DNA of 62,990 nt from Actinophytocola sp. (GTDB lineage: Bacteria; Actinomycetota; Actinomycetes; Mycobacteriales; Pseudonocardiaceae): positions 1 to 62,990 of the forward strand of contig WHSS01000006.1 in assembly GCA_009379975.1 (NCBI GenBank), read 5' to 3'. The notes below the pieces were generated by a model. That model saw only the letters and a program-made list of their open reading frames with translations. It had not been told where the DNA came from and ran no database searches. Position numbers and translations under genes: made by a program. This document shows positions 25,956 through 34,369 of this stretch, piece after piece. Every line of letters starts with the position of its first letter. Position 1 is the stretch's first letter.

Positions 25956-26921
25956 TCATCGCCGCGGGCCGGCACGGGCGCGGATCTCGGCGACCACGGC
26001 GGGCAGTACGTCGTGCACGTCGCCGATCACCGCATACGTCGCGCGCGTGACCATCGGCGCCTCGGGATCGGTGTTGACGGCCAGGATGGCGGCGGCGTCC
26101 ATGCAGCCCACCCAATGCTGGGTGGCGCCGCTGATCCCGCAGGCGATGTAGAGCTTCGGGGAGATCTTGGTGCCGGTCAGGCCGACCTGGTCGCTGTGCG
26201 GGCGCCAGCCGTTGTTCGTCGCGACGCGGGAGCAGCCGACCGCGCCACCGAGCAGCCCCGCGAGCTCCTCGAGCACGGCATACCCGGCGGCGCTGCCGAC
26301 GCCACGTCCGCCGGAGACGACGACTTCGGCGGTGGCCAAGCTGACGCCGTCGCCGCGCGTCGTCCGTGCCACCACCCGGGTGCGAGCCAGCTCGGGCGCC
26401 AGTTCCGGGGTGAACGCCTCAACCACGCACTCGTCGACGGCCCTCACCTCGGAAATCTCGGCCGCACCTGCCGCACCGGGCGCCACGGTGATCAGCTTCG
26501 TCGCCGCGGTCAGCTCGGCGTCTTCCAGCAGCATGCCGCCGCCCCGGATGCGAGTGAGCTGCCATGGATCGCCGCCGGTCACGCTCACGCACTGGGTGGC
26601 GAGCGGCAGCCGCGCACGGGCGGCGGCCTGCGCCATGACCTCGGCGCCCCGGTCATCGCCCGTCGCGATGACACCCTCCGGTCGTAGCCGGGCGATCAAC
26701 TGCGCGAGGGCTTCGCCGAAGGCCTCCGGCGCGTAGTCGGTCAGCAGTTCGTGCGAGATCAGGTGCAGCGTGCCGACGCCGTGCTTGACCAGTTCGTCGG
26801 CCAGCTTCGCGCCGTCGGCCGCGGTGCCGAACGCGACGGCGGCCACCGGGGTGCCGATGGTCCGTGCCATGCCGAGCGTGTCCAGCGAGCCGGGCTGTTC
26901 GTCGACGACCGTCAACAACAT
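25956..26921 (-). CDS. etfA: Electron transfer flavoprotein alpha subunit
   Basis: A 321-residue ETF alpha. The FAD-binding C-terminal domain has the family signature LYIACGISGATQHWVGCM followed by ILAVNTDPEAPM, and VVSGGRGVG upstream. With EtfB it forms the soluble heterodimer that accepts electrons from flavin dehydrogenases and passes them to the respiratory chain. The start is 3 nt after the etfB stop, so the pair is translationally linked. The N-terminal domain is shorter and more divergent than in housekeeping ETF, consistent with a dedicated partner for the dehydrogenase in this operon. Confidence 0.92.
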   Translation of the reverse strand: MLLTVVDEQPGSLDTLGMARTIGTPVAAVAFGTAADGAKLADELVKHGVGTLHLISHELLTDYAPEAFGEALAQLIARLRPEGVIATGDDRGAEVMAQAAARARLPLATQCVSVTGGDPWQLTRIRGGGMLLEDAELTAATKLITVAPGAAGAAEISEVRAVDECVVEAFTPELAPELARTRVVARTTRGDGVSLATAEVVVSGGRGVGSAAGYAVLEELAGLLGGAVGCSRVATNNGWRPHSDQVGLTGTKISPKLYIACGISGATQHWVGCMDAAAILAVNTDPEAPMVTRATYAVIGDVHDVLPAVVAEIRARAGPRR

Positions 26922-26924
26922 CGC

Positions 26925-27692
26925 TTACACCGCCCCGAGTTCTTCCAGTACGTCGACGACCGCGGGCGCGGCCGCCGCACCGTGGCCCAGCACGATCGCG
27001 GCCTCCCGATCGTCGTGCGGCTGCCGCAGCCGGACCTTGCGCAGCCCGCCGGCCGCAGGCTCGAACGGGATGGTCAGCAGCTGCGCCTTCCTCGCCTTGA
27101 GCCTGCCCGGCATGGTCGGGTAGCGGGGCAGGTTGAGGCCCTCCTTCACGGCGGCGGCGGTCGGCAGCGGCACCTCGTACACCTCGACACCGGTCGCGAC
27201 GTCGCGGCGCAGCCGTAGCCGGTCACCGGCAGCGCCGTCTACGTCAATGCCCTTGATGCCGCCGACGATCGGCAGCCCGAGCTCGCACGCCACCCGGATG
27301 CCGACCTGGTAGTGGCCCGCGTCGGCGGACTCGTTGCCGAACAACACCAGATCGAAGGGCTCGGCGTCGAGCGTGCGGATCGCGTGCACGACCGCCGCGG
27401 CGGTCGCCTCGGGATCCAACTCGGCGGCGCCGGTGTCGACCAGCACGCCGCGATCCGCCCCCATCGCCAGCGCGTAGCGCAGCTGCTCGGCGACCTCGGG
27501 CGGGCCCGCGGCGAGCACCGTGACATGACCGCCGTGGGCCTCGACGAGGCGCACCGCCTCCTCCACCGCGCACTCCTCGTGCGGGCCGATGGTGAACCCG
27601 AGGTGGCGGGTGTCGATGTCCTGCGCGTCCTCGGTCAGCGGCACCTTGGCGCCCGGGGCGGGCACCCGTTTCACGCAGACGAGCACCTCCAT
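26925..27692 (-). CDS. etfB: Electron transfer flavoprotein beta subunit
   Basis: A 255-residue ETF beta. It begins MEVLVCVKRVPAPGAKVPLT and has the AMP-binding-type core (VLFGNESADAGHYQVGIRVACELGLP, then LPTAAAVKEGLNLPRYPTMPGRLKARK), characteristic of the beta subunit. A strong AGGAAGGAGG precedes the ATG. It sits 24 bp after the FAD dehydrogenase gene, so this ETF is most likely the electron acceptor for that enzyme. Confidence 0.92.
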   Translation of the reverse strand: MEVLVCVKRVPAPGAKVPLTEDAQDIDTRHLGFTIGPHEECAVEEAVRLVEAHGGHVTVLAAGPPEVAEQLRYALAMGADRGVLVDTGAAELDPEATAAAVVHAIRTLDAEPFDLVLFGNESADAGHYQVGIRVACELGLPIVGGIKGIDVDGAAGDRLRLRRDVATGVEVYEVPLPTAAAVKEGLNLPRYPTMPGRLKARKAQLLTIPFEPAAGGLRKVRLRQPHDDREAAIVLGHGAAAAPAVVDVLEELGAV

Positions 27693-27716
27693 CGCGCGCC
27701 TCCTTCCTGTCAGCCT

Positions 27717-30233
27717 TCAGCTCTTCATGCGGGAGTCGTCGGGATCGAACAGCGGCGTGCGGCCCGCCCGCGCCACGGTCACCGGGTACTGCTCGGTCAG
27801 GTACTCGACGAGCAGCGAGGTGCCTTCGACCGCGTGCTCGGGCGGCAGGTAGGCCATCAGCAGATAGGCCCCGACCGATGGCCCGGCGCCCGCACTGGTG
27901 ACGTAAGAGCCGCGGCCCTTGCGGTCGACGATCCGCTCACCGTCGAGGGTCAGCACCGGCTCGCCGCCTTGCGGGTATCTGGGGGTGCCTTCGATGCCGG
28001 TGTGGTCGTCGACGGTCAGCGTGCACAGCGTCGCGGCAGGCCCGGACTCGCGAGCCGCCAGGTATGCCGCCTTGCCGATGAAGTCGGCGGCCTTCACCTT
28101 CGGCAGCGCGAGGCCCGCCTCGACCGGGTCGTACTCGGCGTCGAGCTCCGCACCCATCAGCCGGTAGCCCTTCTCCAGCCGCCCGGTCGTGCCGTAGACG
28201 CCGATGCCAGCCGGCACGATCCCGTGCGGCTCGCCGGCGGCGGCGATGACGTCCCACAGTCGCAGGCCCTGCTCGAACGGCGCGTGCAGCTCCCACCCGA
28301 GATCGCCGACGTAGGACACCCGCAGCGCCAGCACCGGCACGCTGTTGACGGTGATCATGCGCGCGGTGCCGAAGCCGAACGCCGCGTTGGACACGTCGTC
28401 CTCGGTGGCGGCCGACAGCACATCCCGTGCCCGTGGCCCCCACAGGCCGAGGGTGCACACCGCCGATGTGACGTCGGTGAAGGTGACCGAGCCGTCTTCG
28501 GGCAGGTGCCGGGTGAACCAGAACGCGTCGCGCGCGTCGTCCGCGCCGCCGGTGATGATCCGGTACCGGTCGTCGGCCAGCCGCACGATGGTCAGGTCGC
28601 TGCGGAAACCGCCGTGCGGGGTGAGTATCGGCGTGTAGATGAGCCTGCCGACCGGGCGGTCCACCTGCGCCATCGTCAGCCGTTGCAGGTAATCCACCAC
28701 GCCCGGCCCCGAGACGTCGAACTGCGCGAACGCGGAGACGTCGATCATCGCGGCACGCTCGCGCATGGCCAGGTGCTCGGCGTTCGAGATCGGCGACCAC
28801 CAGCGCGCGTCCCACTCGTCCGGCCGATCGGGGATCCGGTCGCCGAACTCGTCGAGCAGGCCCCGGTTGGATTCGTAGAACTGCGGCCGTTCCCAGCCAC
28901 CCACCTCGAAGAACTCCGCCCCCAGTTCCTTCTCCCGGACATGGAACGGGGAGAGCCGCTGCTGCCGGTTGGATTCCCACTGCTCGCGGGGATGCACGAT
29001 GCCGTAGGTCTTGTTGAACCCCTCCGAGGTCCGCGCCCGCACATGGGCAGACGTGCGCTGATGCGGGTAGAACCGGGCGATGTCGGCGGCGTGCAGGTCG
29101 ATCTCCGGGGTGCCGTCGGTCATCCACTGCGCGAGCATCCGCGCGACGCCGGGGCCTTCCTTGATCCACACCGCCGCGGCCGACCACAGGCCGCGGACCT
29201 CCGGCGTCTCGCCGAGCACCGGTGAGCCGTCCGGGGTGAGCGAGAGCAGCCCGTTGATGGCGTGCCGCACCCCCGCGCCCGGCGTGTTGAGGATCGGCCC
29301 GAACAGTTCGAGCGCGGCTTCCATCTGCGGGTCGAAGTCCTCGTCGGTGAACGGCAGCTGGGTGGGGGACAGCGCGGCGGCTTCGAGTGAGGGGATGTCG
29401 TCGGGTTCGTGCAGGATCGGCCGGTGCGCGTAGGAGCCGATCTCGAGGTCGGGGCCGCTCTGCCGTTCGTACATCAGCGCGTCCATGTCGCGCACGATCG
29501 GGTAAGCGATCTCGGTCTTGGTCGCCGCCAGCTCGGGGATCGGCCCGACGTCGATCATCTGGTGCACCGCGGGCGTCAGCGGGATCCGGGCGCCCGCCAT
29601 CCGCGCGATGCGGGGACTCCACACGCCGCAGGCGATCACCACGGTCTCGGTCTCGATATCGCCGCGGTCGGTGCTCACGCCGCGTACCCGCCCGCCTTCG
29701 GTGCGGATACCGGTCACCTCGGTGCTGGCTGAAACGGTCAGCGCGCCCTGCGCCGTCGCCTGCTCCCGCAGCAGCGCGCCCGTCTGCAGCGGGTCGACCA
29801 CCGCGACCGACGGCGTCCAGAAGCCGGCGAGGATGATGCTCGTGTCCATGAACGGCACGAGGTGGGCGACCTCGTCGGGGTTGAGGAGATCGGCCTCGAT
29901 GCCCCATGCCACCGCCGACGCCATGCGCCGTTGGAGTTCCCTGACCCGCACGTGCTCACGCGCCACCTCGATGCCGCCGCACGTGGTGATGGTGCCCAGT
30001 TTCTCGTACTGCCGCATCGAGTCGAGGGTGAGCGCGGTGATCTCCTTGGAGTGATCGACGGGGAAGATGAAGTTCGACGCGTGGCCGGTCGACCCACCGG
30101 GGTCGGGCAGCGGCCCCTTGTCCAGCAGCACGATGTCGCGCCAGCCAAGGTCGGCGAGGTGGTAACTCAGGCAGTTTCCGACGATCCCCGCGCCGATGAC
30201 GACGACGTCAGCGCGGCTCGGCAAGCTGGTCAT
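27717..30233 (-). CDS. Dimethylglycine/sarcosine dehydrogenase-type flavoprotein
   Basis: An 838-residue two-part enzyme. The N-terminal half (about 1-430) is a DAO-type FAD domain with the dinucleotide motif VVVIGAGIVGNCLSYHL and, further on, GPGVARMLAQWM. The C-terminal half (about 440-830) is a GcvT-like tetrahydrofolate-binding domain (DVSAFAQFDVSGPGVVDYLQ; LGLWGPRARDVLS; VGDLGWELHAP). This is the architecture of dimethylglycine and sarcosine dehydrogenases, which oxidise N-methyl groups and load the formaldehyde on THF as methylene-THF. Electrons should go to the adjacent ETF. Which methylamine is preferred cannot be read from sequence. GGAGGG precedes the ATG. Confidence 0.85.
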   Translation of the reverse strand: MTSLPSRADVVVIGAGIVGNCLSYHLADLGWRDIVLLDKGPLPDPGGSTGHASNFIFPVDHSKEITALTLDSMRQYEKLGTITTCGGIEVAREHVRVRELQRRMASAVAWGIEADLLNPDEVAHLVPFMDTSIILAGFWTPSVAVVDPLQTGALLREQATAQGALTVSASTEVTGIRTEGGRVRGVSTDRGDIETETVVIACGVWSPRIARMAGARIPLTPAVHQMIDVGPIPELAATKTEIAYPIVRDMDALMYERQSGPDLEIGSYAHRPILHEPDDIPSLEAAALSPTQLPFTDEDFDPQMEAALELFGPILNTPGAGVRHAINGLLSLTPDGSPVLGETPEVRGLWSAAAVWIKEGPGVARMLAQWMTDGTPEIDLHAADIARFYPHQRTSAHVRARTSEGFNKTYGIVHPREQWESNRQQRLSPFHVREKELGAEFFEVGGWERPQFYESNRGLLDEFGDRIPDRPDEWDARWWSPISNAEHLAMRERAAMIDVSAFAQFDVSGPGVVDYLQRLTMAQVDRPVGRLIYTPILTPHGGFRSDLTIVRLADDRYRIITGGADDARDAFWFTRHLPEDGSVTFTDVTSAVCTLGLWGPRARDVLSAATEDDVSNAAFGFGTARMITVNSVPVLALRVSYVGDLGWELHAPFEQGLRLWDVIAAAGEPHGIVPAGIGVYGTTGRLEKGYRLMGAELDAEYDPVEAGLALPKVKAADFIGKAAYLAARESGPAATLCTLTVDDHTGIEGTPRYPQGGEPVLTLDGERIVDRKGRGSYVTSAGAGPSVGAYLLMAYLPPEHAVEGTSLLVEYLTEQYPVTVARAGRTPLFDPDDSRMKS

Positions 30234-30297
30234 CTCGATCCCTCCGTCACTGTCTCGAGTCGTGCGTGCTTTCGCGTGTCATGACAACCTTGAGCAC

Positions 30298-31989
30298 TCA
30301 CGACAGGCCTACGACCTGCCCTGCCTCGTCGATATCGATGTGCTTCGCTGCGGGCATCGACGACAGGCCGGGCATGGTGCGCATGTCCCCGCAGATCGGG
30401 TAGATGAAGCCGGCGCCGATGGAGGCCCGCACCTCGCGGACGCCGAGTCGCCAGCCGGTCGGCACGCCCTTGCGCGCCGGGTCGTCCGACAGGGAAAGGT
30501 GCGTCTTGGCGATGCACACCGGCAACGAGCCGAAGCCGCACCGCTCGTAGCTGTCGAGCTGACGACGCGCGGTGGGGCTCAGGTCGATGCCGTCCGCGCC
30601 GTACATCCGGCGCGCCACGGTGTCGATCTTGTCGGCGAGCGGCAGGTCGTCGGGGTAGAGGAAGCTGAACCGCGCCGGCTCGGCGCAGGCCTCCGCGACG
30701 GCCTCGGCCAGTTCGGCAGCGCCCTTACCGCCGTTGGCGACGTGGCTGGTGACCGCGGCTCGCACGCCCTCTTCGGCGGCGATGTCCAGCACGGCCTGCT
30801 TCTCACTGTCGAAGTCGCTCGGGAAGGCGTTCACCGCGACGACCGGTGTGACGCCGTGCGCGCGGATGTTGGCGATCTGCTGCCGGAGGTTGCCCGAGCC
30901 CGCGAACACGTCGTCGGGGTTCTCGGCGAGCATCGCCTCGGGCAATGGCCTGCCCGCGACGACCCGGTACTTGCCGGAGTGCGCCTTGAGCGCCCGCACG
31001 GTGGCGACGATGACCGCGGCGTCGGGCACCAGCCCGGACACCCGGCACTTGATGTTGAAGAACCGCTCGGCGCCCATGTCCGCACCGAATCCCGCCTCGG
31101 TGACGAGGTAGTCGCCCGCATGGATCCCGATGAGATCCGCCATCACCGATGAGTTGCCGTGGGCGATGTTGCCGAACGGTCCACAGTGGATCAGTGCGGG
31201 CGTCTGCTCGACGGTCTGCATGAGGTTCGGCTTGATCGCCTCGCGGAGCTGCACGCACATCGCGCCCGCGGCGTGCAGCGCTTCGGCGGTGATCGGCGCG
31301 CCGTCGCGGTCATAGCCGAAGACGATGCGGCCCAGTCTGGCGCGCAGATCCGGCAGCGACGTGGCCAGTGCCAGGATCGCCATGACCTCGCTGGCCGCCG
31401 TGATGTCGAACCCGGTCTGCCGCGGGATGCCGTCGGGCCGCCCGCCGAGGCCGGTGACGATCTGCCGCAGATCGCGGTCGTTCACGTCCAGCACTCGGCG
31501 CCAGGTGATCGCGAACGGGTCGATGCCCAGCGCGTTGCCCTTGTGCAGGTGGTTGTCGATCATCGCGGCCAGCAGGTTGTGCGCGGAGCTGACGGCGTGC
31601 AGGTCGCCCGTCAGGTGCAGGTTCACCGATTCCATCGGCGCCACCTGCGCGTAGCCGCCGCCCGCCGCGCCGCCCTTGATGCCGAAGGTCGGTCCCATCG
31701 ACGGCTGCCGGATCGCGATCACCGCCCGCCGTCCGATGTGGCCGAAGCCTTCGCCGAGGCCGACGGTGGTGGTCGTCTTGCCTTCCCCGAGCGGCGTCGG
31801 GGTGAGCGCGGAGACCACCACGTACTTCGCGCGTGGCCGATCCGCCAGTTCGGCGACCGCGTCCAGCGAGATCTTGGCGACCGAACGGCCGTAGGGCTCG
31901 AGCAGGTGTTCGCCGATGCCCATATCGGCGGCGATCTCGCTGAGCGGCTTAAGGGTGGCGCTGCGGGAGATCTCGAGGTCGGTCGGCAT
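30298..31989 (-). CDS. fhs: Formate-tetrahydrofolate ligase
   Basis: A 563-residue enzyme joining formate to THF with ATP, reversible in catabolic settings to yield formate and ATP from 10-formyl-THF. The P-loop is in TPTPLGEGKTTTTVGL (about residues 64-79), followed by RQPSMGPTFGIKGGAAGGGY, and FGNIAHGNSS further on, all diagnostic. The length is usual. In this operon (demethylase, metF, dehydrogenase, ETF) it probably releases oxidised one-carbon units. A folD gene, needed between methylene- and formyl-THF, is not in the window. Confidence 0.95.
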   Translation of the reverse strand: MPTDLEISRSATLKPLSEIAADMGIGEHLLEPYGRSVAKISLDAVAELADRPRAKYVVVSALTPTPLGEGKTTTTVGLGEGFGHIGRRAVIAIRQPSMGPTFGIKGGAAGGGYAQVAPMESVNLHLTGDLHAVSSAHNLLAAMIDNHLHKGNALGIDPFAITWRRVLDVNDRDLRQIVTGLGGRPDGIPRQTGFDITAASEVMAILALATSLPDLRARLGRIVFGYDRDGAPITAEALHAAGAMCVQLREAIKPNLMQTVEQTPALIHCGPFGNIAHGNSSVMADLIGIHAGDYLVTEAGFGADMGAERFFNIKCRVSGLVPDAAVIVATVRALKAHSGKYRVVAGRPLPEAMLAENPDDVFAGSGNLRQQIANIRAHGVTPVVAVNAFPSDFDSEKQAVLDIAAEEGVRAAVTSHVANGGKGAAELAEAVAEACAEPARFSFLYPDDLPLADKIDTVARRMYGADGIDLSPTARRQLDSYERCGFGSLPVCIAKTHLSLSDDPARKGVPTGWRLGVREVRASIGAGFIYPICGDMRTMPGLSSMPAAKHIDIDEAGQVVGLS

Positions 31990-32004
31990 GGTGCGTTTCC
32001 CCTC

Positions 32005-32853
32005 TCAAGCCGCGCGCCGGTGTGCCTGACCGACCCAGCGGGCGGTGGCCCCGACGCGGTTGAACGTGTAGAAGTGCAGCCCGCCGAGCTCGCAGCGGCC
32101 TTCGCCCATCCGGGTGGCGAGCTTGCGCAGCAGGCCATCCGGGCGGTAGCCGCCGGGCCGGAGCAATCTGCCTGCGACCGACCGGTGCCCCCGGACGAAC
32201 CGGATTGACTGGCCGATGCCGATGCGCATGCTGATCCGCAGCAGGCGTGCCGCGTCGACCGCACCGGGCACGCCGGCCACTACGGGCAGGGTGACGCCGT
32301 TCTCGCGCGCCTCGATGGTGAACCGGCAGATCGCGTCGGCGTCGAAGCACAGTTGCGTGACGGTGTAGGTGGCGAAGTCTTGTTTGGACCGTAGCGAGTC
32401 CCACAGGGCGGGGCCGTCGATCGCCCAATGCCCTTCCGGGTACGACGGCACCCCGATGCGGGCGGGTAGCCGGTCCAGTTCGGCCATGTCCCGCAGCAGG
32501 GCGAGTCCGTCGGCGTAGGCACCGGCGGGCGCGGGCTGATCGCCGCCGACGACGAATACCTCGTTGATGGCGGCGGCTTCGAGGCGGTCGAGGATGGCTG
32601 CCAGCTCGGCCCGATCGCTTACCTGCCGCGCCGCGATGTGGGGAACTGCCCGCATGCCCTGCGCGGCGAGGTGTTCCGCGAGGTCGATGGTGGCGGCGGT
32701 GCCTTGCCGGGGCGATGCCGTCACGGTGACGACCGAGCCAGGGGGCAGCGCCGCGGTCTGGTCCAGCACCGCGGGCAGGGGCAGTACCTCGTAGCGCGGT
32801 TCGGCCAGCAGCGGCGCGATCGGCCGCCGCCTTCGCGGGATGGGTTGGATCAT
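32005..32853 (-). CDS. metF: Methylenetetrahydrofolate reductase family protein
   Basis: A 282-residue flavin enzyme that interconverts methyl-THF and methylene-THF. Recognisable segments are VVTVTASPRQGTAATIDLAEHL, NEVFVVGGDQPAPAGAYADGLALL, and DFATYTVTQLCFDADAI, followed by PVVAGVPGAV. Sequence is more divergent than housekeeping MetF. In this operon it would most usefully run in the oxidative direction, converting methyl-THF made by the upstream DmdA-like enzyme. It lies 15 bp before fhs. GGCAGGAGC precedes the ATG. An R1 repeat lies between it and the upstream gene. Confidence 0.88.
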   Translation of the reverse strand: MIQPIPRRRRPIAPLLAEPRYEVLPLPAVLDQTAALPPGSVVTVTASPRQGTAATIDLAEHLAAQGMRAVPHIAARQVSDRAELAAILDRLEAAAINEVFVVGGDQPAPAGAYADGLALLRDMAELDRLPARIGVPSYPEGHWAIDGPALWDSLRSKQDFATYTVTQLCFDADAICRFTIEARENGVTLPVVAGVPGAVDAARLLRISMRIGIGQSIRFVRGHRSVAGRLLRPGGYRPDGLLRKLATRMGEGRCELGGLHFYTFNRVGATARWVGQAHRRAA

Positions 32854-32883
32854 GGTCGCTCCTGCCGCCGTGGTGCTGGCCCC

Positions 32884-32964
32884 GCGCTGAAAGGCGCCTT
32901 CAGTCCGTTGAGTGGAGTGAGTGACGCTTTCAGTCCGTTAGATGGACTGAAAGCGTCTTTCAGC
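32884..32964. repeat. R1 palindromic repeat, copy D
   Basis: A diverged copy: left arm GCGCTGAAAGGCGCC, right arm ending GCGTCTTTCAGC, interior CAGTCCGTTAGATGGACTG in the expected place. The right arm contains the TGA stop of the DmdA-like gene (32960-32962). It sits inside the likely operon, in the 106-bp gap before metF. Confidence 0.85.
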
Positions 32965-34186
32965 CTTTGGGGGTTTCCTTGCGGGGGTCGATGAATGGCT
33001 TTTCGACCACCACACCGTTGCGCGGGCCGTCCGGGGTCTGGACGGTGACGGTGGTGCCTACCGGGCTGAGCTCGATAGGCAGCATGGCGAGGCCGATATT
33101 TTGCTCCAGCCTCGGCGAGTAGCAGGCACTGGTGACCGAACCGACCGGCTCGCCCGAGGACGCGAAGACCGCGAACGGCTCGATCATCGACCCGTCGTTG
33201 TAGCTGCCCAGTGGTGGCCCGTCCATCTCGACGCCGATCATCAGCCGCGAGATGCCCTCGGCCTTGATGCGCTTGAGCGCGTCCTTGCCGACGAAATCCG
33301 CCTCCTGGTCCAGGTCGACCATCCAGCTGTAGTCGTAGCCGACCTCCAGCGGGTTGGTGTCCAGCGTGATATCGCAGCCGTACGCGAGCATGCCGGCTTC
33401 GATGCGCCGCATGTGGCACGGGCCGATGGGCCGCATGCCATGCGGTTCGCCCGCCTGCCACACCGCGTCCCACAGTCGCCCGGCGTCACGCGAGGCGTTG
33501 CTCAGGTAGATCTCGTAGCCGATTTCGCTGGAGTAGCCGGTGCGGCTGACCACGACCTCCATGCCGTCGAGGATGAAGTGGCGCATCCGGTAGTACGGCA
33601 TGTCGAGGATCTCTTCGCCGAACAGGTCGACCAGCACGTCCTTGGCTTTCGGGCCCTGGATCTGCAGCGGGGCCACATCGGCTTCCCGGACCTGGACGTT
33701 CCAGCCGCCCGCGTGCGCCAGACCCATCGCCCACAGGCCGACGTCGCTGTCGGCGAGCGAGAGCCAGAAGCGGTTCTCCTCGACGCGCAACAGGATCGGA
33801 TCGTTGATGATGCCGCCGTCCGGCGCGGTGATGAACACGTACTTGCATTGCCCGACGGCGCACTTGTTCAGGTCGCGGGGGACGAGCATGTTGGTGAAGT
33901 CGAAGGCGTCCGGGCCGGAGATCTCGACCTGCCGCTCCACGCCGACGTCCCACAGGGTGACGCCGTTGAGCAGCGACCAGTACTCGCCGATCGGGTCCCC
34001 GTAGTGGCGGGGGTGATAGGTGTGGTTGTACACGCTGTAGGCCGCGACGCCGTGGGCGCGCGACTTCCAGAAGTAGGGGGATTTCCGCAGCCGGGTGTAG
34101 AGCATGACGCTCGGCTGATCCACGACCGTGGCCGGTGATCGCGGTGTGATGCTCGGGTCCAGGCTCGGGTTGATGACGTTGGTCAT
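32960..34186 (-). CDS. GcvT-family demethylase, DmdA-like
   Basis: A 408-residue tetrahydrofolate-dependent methyltransferase fold without an FAD domain. Features resembling DMSP demethylase DmdA are TLWDVGVERQVEISGPDAFDF, LVPRDLNKCAVGQCKYVFIT, and WLSLADSDVGLWAMGL; GcvT-type features are LQIQGPKAKDVL, SEIGYEIYL and the C-terminal barrel. DmdA moves a methyl group from dimethylsulfoniopropionate to THF, giving methyl-THF; relatives act on other substrates. As first gene of the operon, followed by metF and fhs, it fits a methyl donor step. DMSP as substrate is plausible but not proven. GAGGCGGC precedes the ATG. Confidence 0.72.
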   Translation of the reverse strand: MTNVINPSLDPSITPRSPATVVDQPSVMLYTRLRKSPYFWKSRAHGVAAYSVYNHTYHPRHYGDPIGEYWSLLNGVTLWDVGVERQVEISGPDAFDFTNMLVPRDLNKCAVGQCKYVFITAPDGGIINDPILLRVEENRFWLSLADSDVGLWAMGLAHAGGWNVQVREADVAPLQIQGPKAKDVLVDLFGEEILDMPYYRMRHFILDGMEVVVSRTGYSSEIGYEIYLSNASRDAGRLWDAVWQAGEPHGMRPIGPCHMRRIEAGMLAYGCDITLDTNPLEVGYDYSWMVDLDQEADFVGKDALKRIKAEGISRLMIGVEMDGPPLGSYNDGSMIEPFAVFASSGEPVGSVTSACYSPRLEQNIGLAMLPIELSPVGTTVTVQTPDGPRNGVVVEKPFIDPRKETPKG

Positions 34187-34266
34187 GAGCCGCCTCGATT
34201 CGCGTCCAGGGGATCCGCTCGGGGCTGGTGGACTGCGTTCACCGCCAGTCGGGAGCGATCGGGAGG

Positions 34267-34303
34267 TGTTGCGTAATGCGCATTAGTTGTGAGGTACGCA
34301 ACA
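34267..34303 (-). promoter_or_regulatory. Palindromic operator candidate upstream of the methyl-catabolism operon
   Basis: A 9-bp inverted repeat TGTTGCGTA (34267-34275) and TACGCAACA (34295-34303) overlaps a perfect 12-bp palindrome TAATGCGCATTA (34274-34285). It lies about 80-115 bp before the ATG of the DmdA-like gene. IclR regulators bind such nested palindromes; the operon's own IclR gene is the obvious candidate. Confidence 0.6.
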
Positions 34304-34369
34304 ATTGTGCGGCCGCGCGAGGGCCCGCGTCAAGGAGTGCGATCGGGTGACATTCGGACTGTTCGCCAC

